DNA of 64,000 nucleotides from NCBI GenBank assembly GCA_036262055.1, contig DATAJP010000004.1:1-64000 (forward strand), in the 5' to 3' direction. Under the pieces are notes generated by a model that made no database searches, was not told the DNA's origin, and was given only the letters and a program-made list of their open reading frames with translations. The stretch is from Ignavibacteria bacterium. GTDB lineage: Bacteria > Bacteroidota > Ignavibacteria > Tepidaquicellales > Tepidaquicellaceae. The translations under genes were made by a program, and so were the position numbers. Shown here piece by piece: positions 55,201-64,000 of this stretch. Position 1 is the stretch's first letter. Every line of letters starts with the position of its first letter.

Positions 55201-56117
55201 TATGCAGACTTAAAATTTAATGAGCTTTCTTCATTAAATGATAATTCATTATATCTTTTTATAGTTATGTCAATAAAATTCTTCTCTAACTCAACTCCAA
55301 TATATTTTCTTTCTCCAATAATCTTACTCGCAATTCCGGTTGTTCCTGAACCGTTAAAGGGATCAAGAATTATATTATCTTTTTTGGTTGAAGCTAATAT
55401 AATACGAGTTAGTAATTCCAACGGTTTTTGAGTATTATGTTTTCCAAATTTTTTTTCTTCAGGTTTTGTAGTACCTATTGCCCAGACAGATCGCATTTGT
55501 TTATCCTGAATTTTTAAAAAATCTTTCCCAAACTTACCATTCTTCATTACTTCATAATTAAAAATATGTTTTGCTTTTATATCTTTCCGAGCCCAAATTA
55601 AAGTTTCGTGACTTGCTGTAAAAAACCTACAACTCAAATTCGGGGCAGCATTTGGTTTAAACCAACTTATATCATTTAAAATGTGATAACCTAATTTTTG
55701 CAACAAAAAACCACATTGATATATACTATGGTAAGTACCACTTACCCATATTGTCCCTTCGGGCTTTAAAACTCTTTTACAATCACTTAACCAAGCTTCA
55801 TGAAATTTTAAATCTTCTTCAAACCCTTTACTCTTATCCCATTTTCCTTTATTAACAGAAACCATCCGTCCCGCTTGACATGTAAAACCATCATTTGAAA
55901 GCATATAAGGTGGATCGGCAAATATCATATCAACATAATTATCAGGGAAATGAGCAAGAACATTTAAACAATCGGAATTATATAAACAAAAATCTGAAGT
56001 TTTAAAAACAGGTACACATTTTTCTTTGTTTTCGTTTGCATTATGACTTACATAAGCAACCAATTGCTCCATCACAGAAAATTCTGTCAAATTATTATTT
56101 ATATATTTTTTCTTCAT
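55200..56117 (-). CDS. Site-specific adenine DNA methyltransferase (beta class, DpnA-like)
   Basis: Type II adenine-N6 methyltransferase of 305 residues. The catalytic motif is FADPPYMLSND (DPPY near residue 70), followed by SVNKGKWDKSKGFEED; the AdoMet-binding motif DPFNGSGTTG comes late (about 257). This order is the beta class. The sequence AGRMVSVNKGKWDKS and NPAPNLSCR-like segment (NAAPNLSCRFFTASHETLIWAR) resembles DpnA/M2.DpnII-type enzymes that methylate GATC, so GATC is a working guess for the target. It starts three bases after guaB. Confidence 0.9.
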   Translation of the reverse strand: MKKKYINNNLTEFSVMEQLVAYVSHNANENKEKCVPVFKTSDFCLYNSDCLNVLAHFPDNYVDMIFADPPYMLSNDGFTCQAGRMVSVNKGKWDKSKGFEEDLKFHEAWLSDCKRVLKPEGTIWVSGTYHSIYQCGFLLQKLGYHILNDISWFKPNAAPNLSCRFFTASHETLIWARKDIKAKHIFNYEVMKNGKFGKDFLKIQDKQMRSVWAIGTTKPEEKKFGKHNTQKPLELLTRIILASTKKDNIILDPFNGSGTTGIASKIIGERKYIGVELEKNFIDITIKRYNELSFNEESSLNFKSA

Positions 56118-56120
56118 AAT

Positions 56121-57590
<1,470 letters not shown>

Positions 57591-57644
57591 TTATATAAAA
57601 TTTCTTACAAAGATAATCAAATTTTTCACCATTTTAAAGGTGAA

Positions 57645-58505
57645 TTACTCGACTACTTTAGCATTTAAAAGATGTGAATAAAGATTAACAGGACGCAAAT
57701 CACCATCGTAAGATTTTACATACATTATATGAAGATGGGTTGGAGAACGCGAGGGGTATGCATTTTTACCCGTCCGTCCCATAGTTCCAAGAACTGTTGC
57801 GGGATAAACAATGTCGCCAACATTAACATTAACAACATCGAGATGTGCATAATAGAAAAATCCGTTTGAATGCGCATCATAGACGTAAACTATATTGCCT
57901 CCTTTTATGTCGGTCATTTCGGGAGTCCAGTTTTTGCGGGTTTCGACTACAATGCCGCCTGTCATCGATAAAATTTCAACAGGCATGCCGGTTGCATCAT
58001 CTAAATTATCCTGATTGCCATCGTTTATAAAAATATCATGCGCAGGATGACCTCCCGTGTTCAAGTCAAAGAAATCAAAATTACTGACGACATAACCATT
58101 TCCTCCGCGTCCTCCTATTGAAGATGCAGTGTATCCTTTTACCGGGAATACCCATTGCTCTTCCGAAATGTTTACGACATCTTTATTTGCAAGAAAAGTT
58201 TTTAATTCATTGATAAATAAATTCATTTGAGATATTGCTTCGGATTTTTCAAGTTCAAAGTTACGGACTTTTGTCATCAACGGCGTCCAGCTTTGGGCAG
58301 GATTTTTTATAAAAGATTTATCCTCAGAAAGTTCATTTATGTTAAATGCCAACGCCAGAAGTGAAGGATAAATTTCTTTCTGCTTAACCGTTTGTTGTTT
58401 CTTTTTGCTGCGGGTTTTTGAAGTGTCGGTAGTGATATTAAAAGCAGAAGCTGCATCGCAAACAACTAAAAATAAAATAAGTACACTAAGTAAAAAAATT
58501 TTCAT
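57645..58505 (-). CDS. Exported M23-family (LytM-like) peptidase
   Basis: Protein of 286 residues with a signal peptide (about 1-21). The zinc site of M23 metallopeptidases is visible: [12 protein letters not shown] (His and Asp), a central [20 protein letters not shown], and [12 protein letters not shown] (HxH). Also [20 protein letters not shown]. Such enzymes cut peptidoglycan cross-links, or act as regulators when the site is degenerate; here the ligands look intact. Confidence 0.88.
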   Translation of the reverse strand: MKIFLLSVLILFLVVCDAASAFNITTDTSKTRSKKKQQTVKQKEIYPSLLALAFNINELSEDKSFIKNPAQSWTPLMTKVRNFELEKSEAISQMNLFINELKTFLANKDVVNISEEQWVFPVKGYTASSIGGRGGNGYVVSNFDFFDLNTGGHPAHDIFINDGNQDNLDDATGMPVEILSMTGGIVVETRKNWTPEMTDIKGGNIVYVYDAHSNGFFYYAHLDVVNVNVGDIVYPATVLGTMGRTGKNAYPSRSPTHLHIMYVKSYDGDLRPVNLYSHLLNAKVVE

Positions 58506-58532
58506 CCGTAAAATAGAATAAATTAAGTCGAA

Positions 58533-58952
58533 TTAGTTAATTATAGTAACCTCATTACTTATAATAACAGTTCCATCCGGTCTCAAAACCGAAACGCGGT
58601 ATTGAGACGGATATTCAAACGGAATATTTTCGAAATAAATTTTTTTGAGTGCATTATTTACACTAAACTCAAATGTATTTATGACCTTGTTGGTTTTAAC
58701 ATCGGTAATATTAATATTAACATCATCAACCCCAATACCCGAATACAAATCAATAAGCACCGTCAGCTTACCTGTTTTGAACGATGCACCCTGATTTTCA
58801 CAAATATCCTCTGAGGGATTATACTTCACACAAAAAACCATTTTGCCTTTCATTCCAAGCCAATCGGATAGAAACGGAATTTTATCACACCCACTTACAG
58901 CAATAGAGGTTAAAAATAAAAATGCTATGATACCTGTTTTCATTTTATTCAT
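58533..58952 (-). CDS. Lipoprotein of unknown function
   Basis: Protein of 139 residues with lipobox VSGC near residue 22 (ATG at 58952, or at 58943 three codons on). The mature region (GKMVFCVKYNPSEDICENQG ... LTVLIDLYSGIGVDDVNINI ... YRVSVLRPDGTVIISNEVTI) looks like a beta-sandwich of the Ig-like type. No named family. It is four bases after the nucleoside phosphorylase stop. Confidence 0.7.
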   Translation of the reverse strand: MNKMKTGIIAFLFLTSIAVSGCDKIPFLSDWLGMKGKMVFCVKYNPSEDICENQGASFKTGKLTVLIDLYSGIGVDDVNINITDVKTNKVINTFEFSVNNALKKIYFENIPFEYPSQYRVSVLRPDGTVIISNEVTIIN

Positions 58953-58956
58953 TAGC

Positions 58957-60264
58957 TTATTGAATTATGTCTTTTATTAAAACTCTTTCTTTGGGCTTTT
59001 TCTCAGAAACTTTTATTGACTCTGCAAGCTGAAATAGTGCTTTGTTAATTTTTTCTTTTGTTGACGCATAAAGCTCGCAGATTACTTCACCTTGCTTCAC
59101 TTTATCACCGACCTTTTTCTTCAAATCAATACCCGCAAGAAAATCTATTGTATCGGCTGATTTTTTTCTCCCTGCGCCAAGCTCTATTGAGGCATATCCA
59201 AAATCTATTGCTTTCAATTCAGAGACATAACCATCAGCTTCAGCTTTAATATCGTGTTTAATCCCGGAACGTTTTTTGTTTTTCCAATCTGTAATGTAAT
59301 CAATTCTTCCGTATTGATTTGAAATAAGTTCTTTAAATTTTTCAAAAGTATTAATATCTGCAATTTTATCTTTTGCAATTTTTTCTCCTTCATCTATCGA
59401 TGAAGCAATTCCCGACATATAAAGCATTGCACCTGAAAGCACCGCGGTAACTTTATTCAAATCAGGAATATCAACTCCGCTCATTGCTTCAATGCACTCT
59501 TCGACCTCATTCCAGTTACCGACTTTATAACCAAGCGGTTCATTCATATCGGTTAAAACCGCAATAGCTTTCTTCCCGAATTTTTTTGTAACCGTTACAA
59601 GTTCCTTAGCGAGCTTCATTGCTTCTTCATCATCCGGAAGATTTGAACCGTTGCCAATTTTAACATCATAAACTAAAGCATCTGCGCCTTCGGCAATTTT
59701 TTTGCTCACAATGCTTGAAACAAATAAAGGAATACAATCAACCGTTGCAGTTACATCACGAATAGCATAAATCTTTTTATCGGCAGGAACAATTTCTGAA
59801 GTCTGACCGATTAAACAAACTTTTGATTTCTGTAAATTTTTCTTGAACTCGGCAATAGAAATGTTTGCTGAAAAACCCGGAATCGCTTCCAGCTTATCAA
59901 GCGTCCCGCCTGTATGCCCAAGTCCCCTGCCTGCAATCATGGGAACAAGCAAATCAAATGTCGCAATTAGCGGAGCAATAATAAGCGAAGTTTTGTCACC
60001 GACTCCGCCAATGGAATGTTTATCTACTTTTGGAAGAGGAAATTCTGAAAGGTCAATTGTTTTTCCGCTGTTAATAAAAGCTTCAGTAAGATGGAATGTT
60101 TCTTCATCAGTCATTCCATTGAAATGAACGCTCATAAGAAACGCCGCCATCTGATAATCCGTAACATCACCTTTGAGAAATCCGTCGATGAAATGATTTA
60201 TGTTTTCCTTCGTTAACTCTTTATGGTGACGCTTAGCTTTTATTATCTGAACAGGTGAAAGCAA
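58957..60264 (-). CDS. Pyrimidine-nucleoside (thymidine) phosphorylase
   Basis: Phosphorolysis of thymidine or uridine in nucleoside salvage, 435 residues. The N-terminal IIKAKRHHKELTKENINHFIDGFLKGDVTDYQMAAFLMSV, KHSIGGVGDKTSLIIAPL (phosphate binding) and MIAGRGLGHTGGTLDKLEAI identify the family, and the C-terminal domain (about 345-435) carries the usual beta-rich module. Start is TTG (60262-60264), chosen from the conserved N-terminus. A structured region lies upstream. Confidence 0.93.
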   Translation of the reverse strand: MLSPVQIIKAKRHHKELTKENINHFIDGFLKGDVTDYQMAAFLMSVHFNGMTDEETFHLTEAFINSGKTIDLSEFPLPKVDKHSIGGVGDKTSLIIAPLIATFDLLVPMIAGRGLGHTGGTLDKLEAIPGFSANISIAEFKKNLQKSKVCLIGQTSEIVPADKKIYAIRDVTATVDCIPLFVSSIVSKKIAEGADALVYDVKIGNGSNLPDDEEAMKLAKELVTVTKKFGKKAIAVLTDMNEPLGYKVGNWNEVEECIEAMSGVDIPDLNKVTAVLSGAMLYMSGIASSIDEGEKIAKDKIADINTFEKFKELISNQYGRIDYITDWKNKKRSGIKHDIKAEADGYVSELKAIDFGYASIELGAGRKKSADTIDFLAGIDLKKKVGDKVKQGEVICELYASTKEKINKALFQLAESIKVSEKKPKERVLIKDIIQ

Positions 60265-60539
60265 TTTATATAGATGAGTTATTTTGCAATCAAAATACTT
60301 AAAATTGGATGCTTATTAAAGAATATTTATTATGCATAAAACAAAAGGAGATTGAACCGAAATTCAATCTCCCTTATAAATAAGAAATCCTGTAACCCTC
60401 ATTAACAGAACTTCTTATACTATCTTCTGATGTTTATATTTATTTGAAATTTTGTTAGTTCAATCATTTACTACAATATTGCAATATAAAAATATAAAAG
60501 TCAAGTGCTAAAAATATATAATTTTACTATTTTTTGTTT
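60265..60539 (-). promoter_or_regulatory. Structured upstream region: two hairpins ending in a T-run
   Basis: On the minus strand: a possible promoter (TTGACT at 60504-60499), then a long imperfect hairpin at 60417-60381 (TAAGAA / TTCTTA ends, CTGT/ACAG core), then a perfect 10-bp hairpin GGAGATTGAA / TTCAATCTCC (60372-60347) followed by TTTTGTTTTATG. The last element looks like a terminator. The whole may be an attenuator leader of the phosphorylase gene or a separate small RNA. A 12-base palindrome ATATTGCAATAT lies at 60476-60487. Confidence 0.45.
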
Positions 60540-62729
60540 ATGAAATTTGAGAAGTGGCTCGAAACAGTTCCTGCTTTAAAATTCTGCATCGCATTAATTA
60601 TCGGAATTTTAATTGGCTCATCACTTCAATTCAATATTTTTGTTTTATTTATATTGTTAGTTCTTTTAATCATTTTGAATGTTGCAACTAAAAATCAGAT
60701 TTATATTTTTGTTTTGATTTTTCTATTTGGAATATTCAAAGCTAATTTAGACTTCCATCAATTTTCTAAAACTACTCTTCACGAAATTCCCGATTCAAAA
60801 AATTTTGAATATACATTCAGAGGAACCATCGCTGATTATCCTCAATATCTTGATGACAACGTAAGATTTATATTTGAAAGTGCCTATCTTATTTCAGAAA
60901 ATGACAGCATTAAAATTACGGGCAACATACTTGCAACATTATGGAAAAATAAATTTTCAAAAGAAGAGCAACCAATGCCGCAGCTTCAGATTGGCGATTA
61001 TGTGGAGTTAACGGGAAAATTTTCGTCACCAAAGCCGCCGTCAAATCCTTTTGAGTTCAATTACAGAAAATATTTATATATGCATGACATATATAAAACA
61101 TTGACACTTTCAAGTTTCGATAACGTAAAAGTTCTTGACCATAACAGAGGAAGTTTTATTTTTTCCAAAATCATTAATCCCGCCAGAAATTATTCAGAAC
61201 AAATACTCGATAAAAATTATAAAGGTGATAACAGAGGGTTCATAAAAGGTTTAATAACCGGCAACAGAACCGGCATATCCGATGAGATGAAAACAAGTTT
61301 TATTGATACGGGCATAATGCATATAATTGCCGTTTCAGGTTTAAACGTGGCATATGTCATTTTACTCATAACTTTATGTCTGTCAATTTTGCGTCTCCCT
61401 AAAAATTATATTTTAGTTACAACAATTCCTCTTTTAATTTTATATTGTTTGTTCACAGGCGCAACTCCATCAATTGTCCGTGCAACAACTATGGGAATAT
61501 TGTTCATTATTGCATATCTCATTGAAAAGAAGATTGTATTTTATAATATCGTTGCAGTATCCGCAATAGTAATTCTGGTTTATGATTCTAAGCAGCTTTT
61601 TGATGCAGGGTTTATTTTATCTTTTGTTTCTTTAATCTCAATGGTATTCATTTATGAAACCGTTTTCAGACAGGTTGAAAATAAAATTTTCAAATACAGG
61701 TTCACAAACAATTTTTTATTCAGGTGGTTGTTTTTGTTAATAGTCATTTCGACTGCTGCAATCATAGGGACAATTCCCGTCAGCGCATCATATTTCGGAA
61801 AAATCTCAATTGTTTCAATTGCTGCCAATATCATTGCAGTTCCTGTTTCAAATTTTGTGCTTGCAACAGGATTTTTACAGATTCTTGTCAGTTTATTTTC
61901 GGATTATTTATCGAACATTATTTCGTATACGAATAATTTCGCAATGAATATTTTATCTTTCATTATTGATTGGCTGTCATCGTTAAAATTCGCTTTCATC
62001 GAGTTTTATAAATTCAATATTGTAAATTTAATATTTACTTACATAATATTGATTTTGCTTGCAACAATGAGAAAAGAAAATTTTGTGTTTCGTTTGTCGG
62101 TTACGGTAATTTTGTGCGCAGGAATATTTTTAAGTAATTATAATTTTAATAAAACAGAATCAATAACGTTTCTCGATGCCAAAAATGACGATGCTGTTGT
62201 GGTCAATGCAGATACTAAAAATCTAATACTATATTCGGATAAAGATAAAAATAGCTTTGATAGAGTTGTTATTCCCTATCTGAAAAAATCAGAAAACGGT
62301 AATTCAAACATTTTTATTAATGTGAATAAACCCAATTCTTTATCTGTCGGTACAATTTATAATCTTTCTGATGATTTGAAAATATATATGCTGTCTCCTG
62401 CACAAGGTGAAATAAATAATGCTTCAGCCATAATAAAATACCGGAATGAAAATATTCTTTATTTAAATAGCATTAATCCTGCTTCAACGAAATATTTTTT
62501 TGTTTCATACAAAGATTTGTTGACTGATAATATTACATATATCTCCAAAAATGATTCTTTGTTTTCATATGACTTAGTGCAAAGCGATATTTATTTTACT
62601 TCGAATAATAAATTGAATGGTAAATTAAGTATTGAGGAAAATACAAGTTTTATAAATCTTAATGAAACAGGAGCAGTAGTTTTAAAAATGAATGATGGGG
62701 AAATGAAATTCTATGATTGGAGAAATTAG
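60540..62729 (+). CDS. ComEC/Rec2-like DNA-uptake channel with degenerate C-terminal domain
   Basis: Inner-membrane protein of 729 residues starting at ATG 60540. N-terminal hydrophobic segments are followed by an OB-like domain (about 90-200; FRGTIADYPQYLDDNVRFIF; LQIGDYVELTGKFSSPKPPS), then the Competence domain (about 235-500; GLITGNRTGISDEMKTSFID, IMHIIAVSGLNVAYVILLIT, GATPSIVRATTMGILFIIAY). The C-terminus (about 545-729) starts ITFLDAKNDDAVVV, like a metallo-beta-lactamase domain, but has no HxHxDH zinc motif. It probably still forms the channel for single-stranded DNA uptake. Confidence 0.87.
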   Translation: MKFEKWLETVPALKFCIALIIGILIGSSLQFNIFVLFILLVLLIILNVATKNQIYIFVLIFLFGIFKANLDFHQFSKTTLHEIPDSKNFEYTFRGTIADYPQYLDDNVRFIFESAYLISENDSIKITGNILATLWKNKFSKEEQPMPQLQIGDYVELTGKFSSPKPPSNPFEFNYRKYLYMHDIYKTLTLSSFDNVKVLDHNRGSFIFSKIINPARNYSEQILDKNYKGDNRGFIKGLITGNRTGISDEMKTSFIDTGIMHIIAVSGLNVAYVILLITLCLSILRLPKNYILVTTIPLLILYCLFTGATPSIVRATTMGILFIIAYLIEKKIVFYNIVAVSAIVILVYDSKQLFDAGFILSFVSLISMVFIYETVFRQVENKIFKYRFTNNFLFRWLFLLIVISTAAIIGTIPVSASYFGKISIVSIAANIIAVPVSNFVLATGFLQILVSLFSDYLSNIISYTNNFAMNILSFIIDWLSSLKFAFIEFYKFNIVNLIFTYIILILLATMRKENFVFRLSVTVILCAGIFLSNYNFNKTESITFLDAKNDDAVVVNADTKNLILYSDKDKNSFDRVVIPYLKKSENGNSNIFINVNKPNSLSVGTIYNLSDDLKIYMLSPAQGEINNASAIIKYRNENILYLNSINPASTKYFFVSYKDLLTDNITYISKNDSLFSYDLVQSDIYFTSNNKLNGKLSIEENTSFINLNETGAVVLKMNDGEMKFYDWRN

Positions 62730-62745
62730 ATGAATCAGTCAAAAA

Positions 62746-62784
62746 AAGAAAAGCCGTTTAATAAAATTAAACGGCTCTTTTTAA
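62746..62784. terminator. Bidirectional terminator between convergent genes
   Basis: AGCCGTTTA (62752-62760) pairs with TAAACGGCT (62768-62776), with A-rich and T-rich flanks on the two sides. It lies between the ComEC-like gene and the truncated repeat protein. Confidence 0.8.
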
Positions 62785-62804
62785 TATATCAAAGTAATTT
62801 TAAT

Positions 62805-64000
62805 TTAGTTCAAATCTATAGAAACCTGGTAAATATCCTTTCCTCTCTGCCCGAGAAATGAAACTGTATTTGATTCTTTATCATAATTCAGGAAGCTAAG
62901 CATCCCATAAACCTGTCCTGTCGGCTTACTATCAATAACAATTTCATTTTCTGAGTAACTTGATTCAGGATTATTGCCATACAAGGAACCTACATAAAGC
63001 AATTTACCGTTTGTTGAATAAAACATATTAGTAATATAATTATAACCTTTTGCATCGGTCGAAATAGTTGTTGCAAAAGGAAGCTTGCCATTATTTGTCA
63101 TTACATAGCTGACATTCGTATATGTTACTGTATCCAATAGTTTATTTTCCGCAAAAGCATAGTCGCCGTTTTTGCCGAAACAAATATAACCTGTAGTCAT
63201 TGCATCACCAAAATATGAAACACTCTGGCATTCATAATTTTTATTATTAACATTCACAATTGTTCTGTTCAGCAAAGGTGCATATGAATCCTGATACTCG
63301 CCGTACTTATCCATTATGTAATAAAATTGTCCATCAGGTGAATAGCCATAATCAAGCAGGTAATTATAAGTTGAGTTGGAATATTTTGTAACTGCTCCGT
63401 TTGAATATTCCATTATATAATATTTTTTCTTTTCAGGTTTATATGTTGACTGATCAACAGCAGAATAAAGATAACCGCCTGAAGAAGTTTTTTTGAACTG
63501 CCCTATGCCGACACCAAGTTCAAGGGCATTATTATTTGTAACATCATAAGTCATATAATCATATCCATATTCGGTTTCCATCGGAGATATTGTAGCAGGA
63601 TAAACTGAAGTTGCACTATATTTTATATCGCCTGAAGCATCGATCCTTAAATCGTAAATATAACCTGTAAAGCCGTCAATGGCAGTTCCGTTCGCCATCG
63701 GAGTCTGTCTTTCACTTCCGATGACCGGATAATATTTATAAATGTACATATCAATAGAATCTGAAACCACATAAACAGGTTTATTATCCGATGTAAATAC
63801 AATCGGAGTAATTATTGTTTTAAATGTACCGTATTGTGTATTGTTAGCTACAACGAACTCGCCTATTCCGGGATTATCATAATCGTAAAATTTTCCGGTG
63901 GTCTTTGCCACGTAAGCTAGATTTCCATTATTATCATAAACAACACTGCTTTCATTTATATCTGAATAATCCGTCATCCCCATCTGCTGGTCGCCAAACC
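62805..64000 (-). CDS. Probable beta-propeller-like protein, N-terminus outside window
   Basis: The frame is open from its stop at 62805 to the window edge (398 codons), so the start lies beyond. Repeated units of the type YDNNGNLAYVAKTTGKFYDY, FGKNGDYAFAENKLLD, YSTNGKLLYVGSLYGN and YSPDGQFYYIMDKYGEY suggest a propeller of the TolB-like kind. No T9SS domain is at the C-terminus, which ends YQVSIDLN. Localisation cannot be judged without the N-terminus. Confidence 0.7.
   Translation of the reverse strand, partial: FGDQQMGMTDYSDINESSVVYDNNGNLAYVAKTTGKFYDYDNPGIGEFVVANNTQYGTFKTIITPIVFTSDNKPVYVVSDSIDMYIYKYYPVIGSERQTPMANGTAIDGFTGYIYDLRIDASGDIKYSATSVYPATISPMETEYGYDYMTYDVTNNNALELGVGIGQFKKTSSGGYLYSAVDQSTYKPEKKKYYIMEYSNGAVTKYSNSTYNYLLDYGYSPDGQFYYIMDKYGEYQDSYAPLLNRTIVNVNNKNYECQSVSYFGDAMTTGYICFGKNGDYAFAENKLLDTVTYTNVSYVMTNNGKLPFATTISTDAKGYNYITNMFYSTNGKLLYVGSLYGNNPESSYSENEIVIDSKPTGQVYGMLSFLNYDKESNTVSFLGQRGKDIYQVSIDLN

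Noticed and set aside
60534-60539. TTG start for the ComEC-like gene
   Set aside because: The ATG six bases later is simpler, and no ribosome site favours the TTG.

Overview
The window is low-GC, gene-dense bacterial DNA with no rRNA, phage, insertion sequence or CRISPR array. Three features point to the FCB group, most likely Ignavibacteria or a close relative (inference from gene content, not a phylogeny). Three secreted proteins end in a type IX secretion (T9SS)-type C-terminal domain with the NPFNP...SGIYFY...KMMLIK pattern. A two-subunit 2-oxoacid:ferredoxin oxidoreductase is present, and TonB/CarboxypepD_reg outer-membrane receptors are common.

Layout. 1-4868: a truncated TonB-dependent receptor and a T9SS cargo protein. 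5108-20431: one long minus-strand block running rplB-rpsS-rplV-rpsC-rplP-rpmC-rpsQ-rplN-rplX-rplE-rpsN-rpsH-rplF-rplR-[tRNA-Gln]-rpsE-rpmD-rplO-secY-map-infA-rpmJ-rpsM-rpsK-rpsD-rpoA-rplQ, then engB and a 2-hydroxyacid dehydrogenase. The block begins at rplB; rpsJ, rplC, rplD and rplW are not upstream. It is punctuated by a tRNA gene and several hairpin/T-run signals. 20709-31627: lipoproteins, an outer-membrane protein, a MoxR ATPase, three tandem M16 peptidases, and a large metalloprotease/beta-propeller/beta-barrel fusion. 31709-34730: korB and korA, separated by a cluster of palindromic repeats. 34858-36824: a small unknown gene, then rpsF-ssb-rplI (minus strand), lacking rpsR.

36909-49923 is a mixed housekeeping and accessory stretch: an intradiol dioxygenase-like lipoprotein, tRNA-Leu, a DnaJ-like co-chaperone with an unknown partner, RadC, a CatE-type dioxygenase, a YHS-domain protein behind tRNA-Pro, a second TonB-type receptor, a TPR membrane protein, an NlpC/P60-like hydrolase, a Bax-inhibitor-1 protein and a DinB protein. 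50146-54468 holds two T9SS cargo proteins in tandem. 54589-57590 holds guaB followed closely by a compact restriction-modification pair. 57645-64000 holds an M23 peptidase, a lipoprotein, a pyrimidine-nucleoside phosphorylase with a structured upstream region, a ComEC-like protein with a degenerate C-terminal domain, and a truncated secreted repeat protein.

I did not find an obviously new multi-gene system. The best leads are the tRNA-Gln plus terminator inside the spc operon, the split S10 operon and missing rpsR, the restriction-modification pair behind guaB, the structured region upstream of the nucleoside phosphorylase, the ComEC variant, and the families of short palindromic repeats, one of which abuts the korA stop codon.
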